This document shows, piece by piece, positions 63,939 to 64,000 of a stretch of DNA of 64,000 nt (the stretch's first letter is position 1; every line of letters starts with the position of its first letter). The stretch covers positions 124,001-188,000 of the forward strand of contig JAPYMA010000618.1 of assembly GCA_035041965.1 (NCBI GenBank). The letters are read 5' to 3'. This DNA comes from Anisakis pegreffii. Taxonomy: Eukaryota; Nematoda; Chromadorea; Rhabditida; Anisakidae. The translations under genes were made by a program, and so were the position numbers. The notes beneath the pieces were generated by a model, which worked only from the letters and a program-made list of their open reading frames with translations, had not been told where the DNA came from and made no database searches.

Positions 63939-64000
63939 CTGAAAAACCTTTCCCCTTTAATCAACGACTAAAGTTTCCCATTGCTAATGGAATTCATGCT

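Noticed and set aside
1..64000. CRISPR arrays, bacterial operons, phage or plasmid features
   Set aside because: None seen. Introns, U1 snRNA and animal gene families show this is eukaryotic nuclear DNA.

Overview
The window is nuclear DNA of a nematode. I infer this from a nematode-style U1 snRNA at the left end, a Srab-class chemoreceptor, a cuticlin-type ZP-domain protein, TTTCAG-like splice acceptors, and two start codons sitting directly behind a 3' splice site, as expected for spliced-leader trans-splicing. No SL RNA gene was seen, so the clade is left open. DNA between exons is AT-rich, most introns are 0.2-1 kb, and large stretches hold no gene. All gene models were built by hand by joining exons at splice sites and checking that reading phase is kept across every junction.

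Layout, left to right: (1) U1 snRNA, + strand, about 60-222. (2) A small secreted cysteine-rich three-finger (Ly6/activin-receptor-like) protein, - strand, 1025-2004, with its 5' exon not found. (3) A complete six-exon 1-acylglycerol-3-phosphate acyltransferase, - strand, 3685-6551, 294 aa. (4) 6.55-18.05 kb: no gene I can support, but a diverged direct duplication at 10.75-11.16 kb. (5) A complete five-exon Srab chemoreceptor, + strand, 18049-21341, 358 aa. (6) A complete nine-exon cuticlin-like ZP protein, - strand, 22318-26516, 440 aa, with a short hAT-like inverted-repeat element in its last intron. (7) An orphan terminal exon at 28966-29041. (8) A ten-exon peptide GPCR, - strand, 31830-36861, 532 aa. 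(9) 36.9-55.4 kb: a gene-poor tract with tandem duplications, two near-perfect or perfect foldback palindromes, a repeat rich in ATCCCGGGAT motifs, and a possible decayed DDE transposase. (10) An unrecognised single-pass membrane protein, - strand, 55432-58080, about 217 aa. (11) A complete six-exon TSSK/CAMK-like Ser/Thr kinase, - strand, 60172-62905, 314 aa. (12) The last exon of another - strand gene running off the right edge.

These genes do not form an obvious pathway. They cover splicing (U1), glycerophospholipid synthesis (acyltransferase), chemosensation (Srab), cuticle or apical matrix (ZP protein), neuropeptide signalling (GPCR) and probably male germline signalling (TSSK-like kinase). 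Six of the seven better-supported protein genes lie on the - strand; the Srab gene is the exception. I see no sign of a bacterial-type system, CRISPR array or operon. The best candidates for something undescribed are the membrane protein at 55-58 kb and the foldback palindromes with 2-nt spacers.
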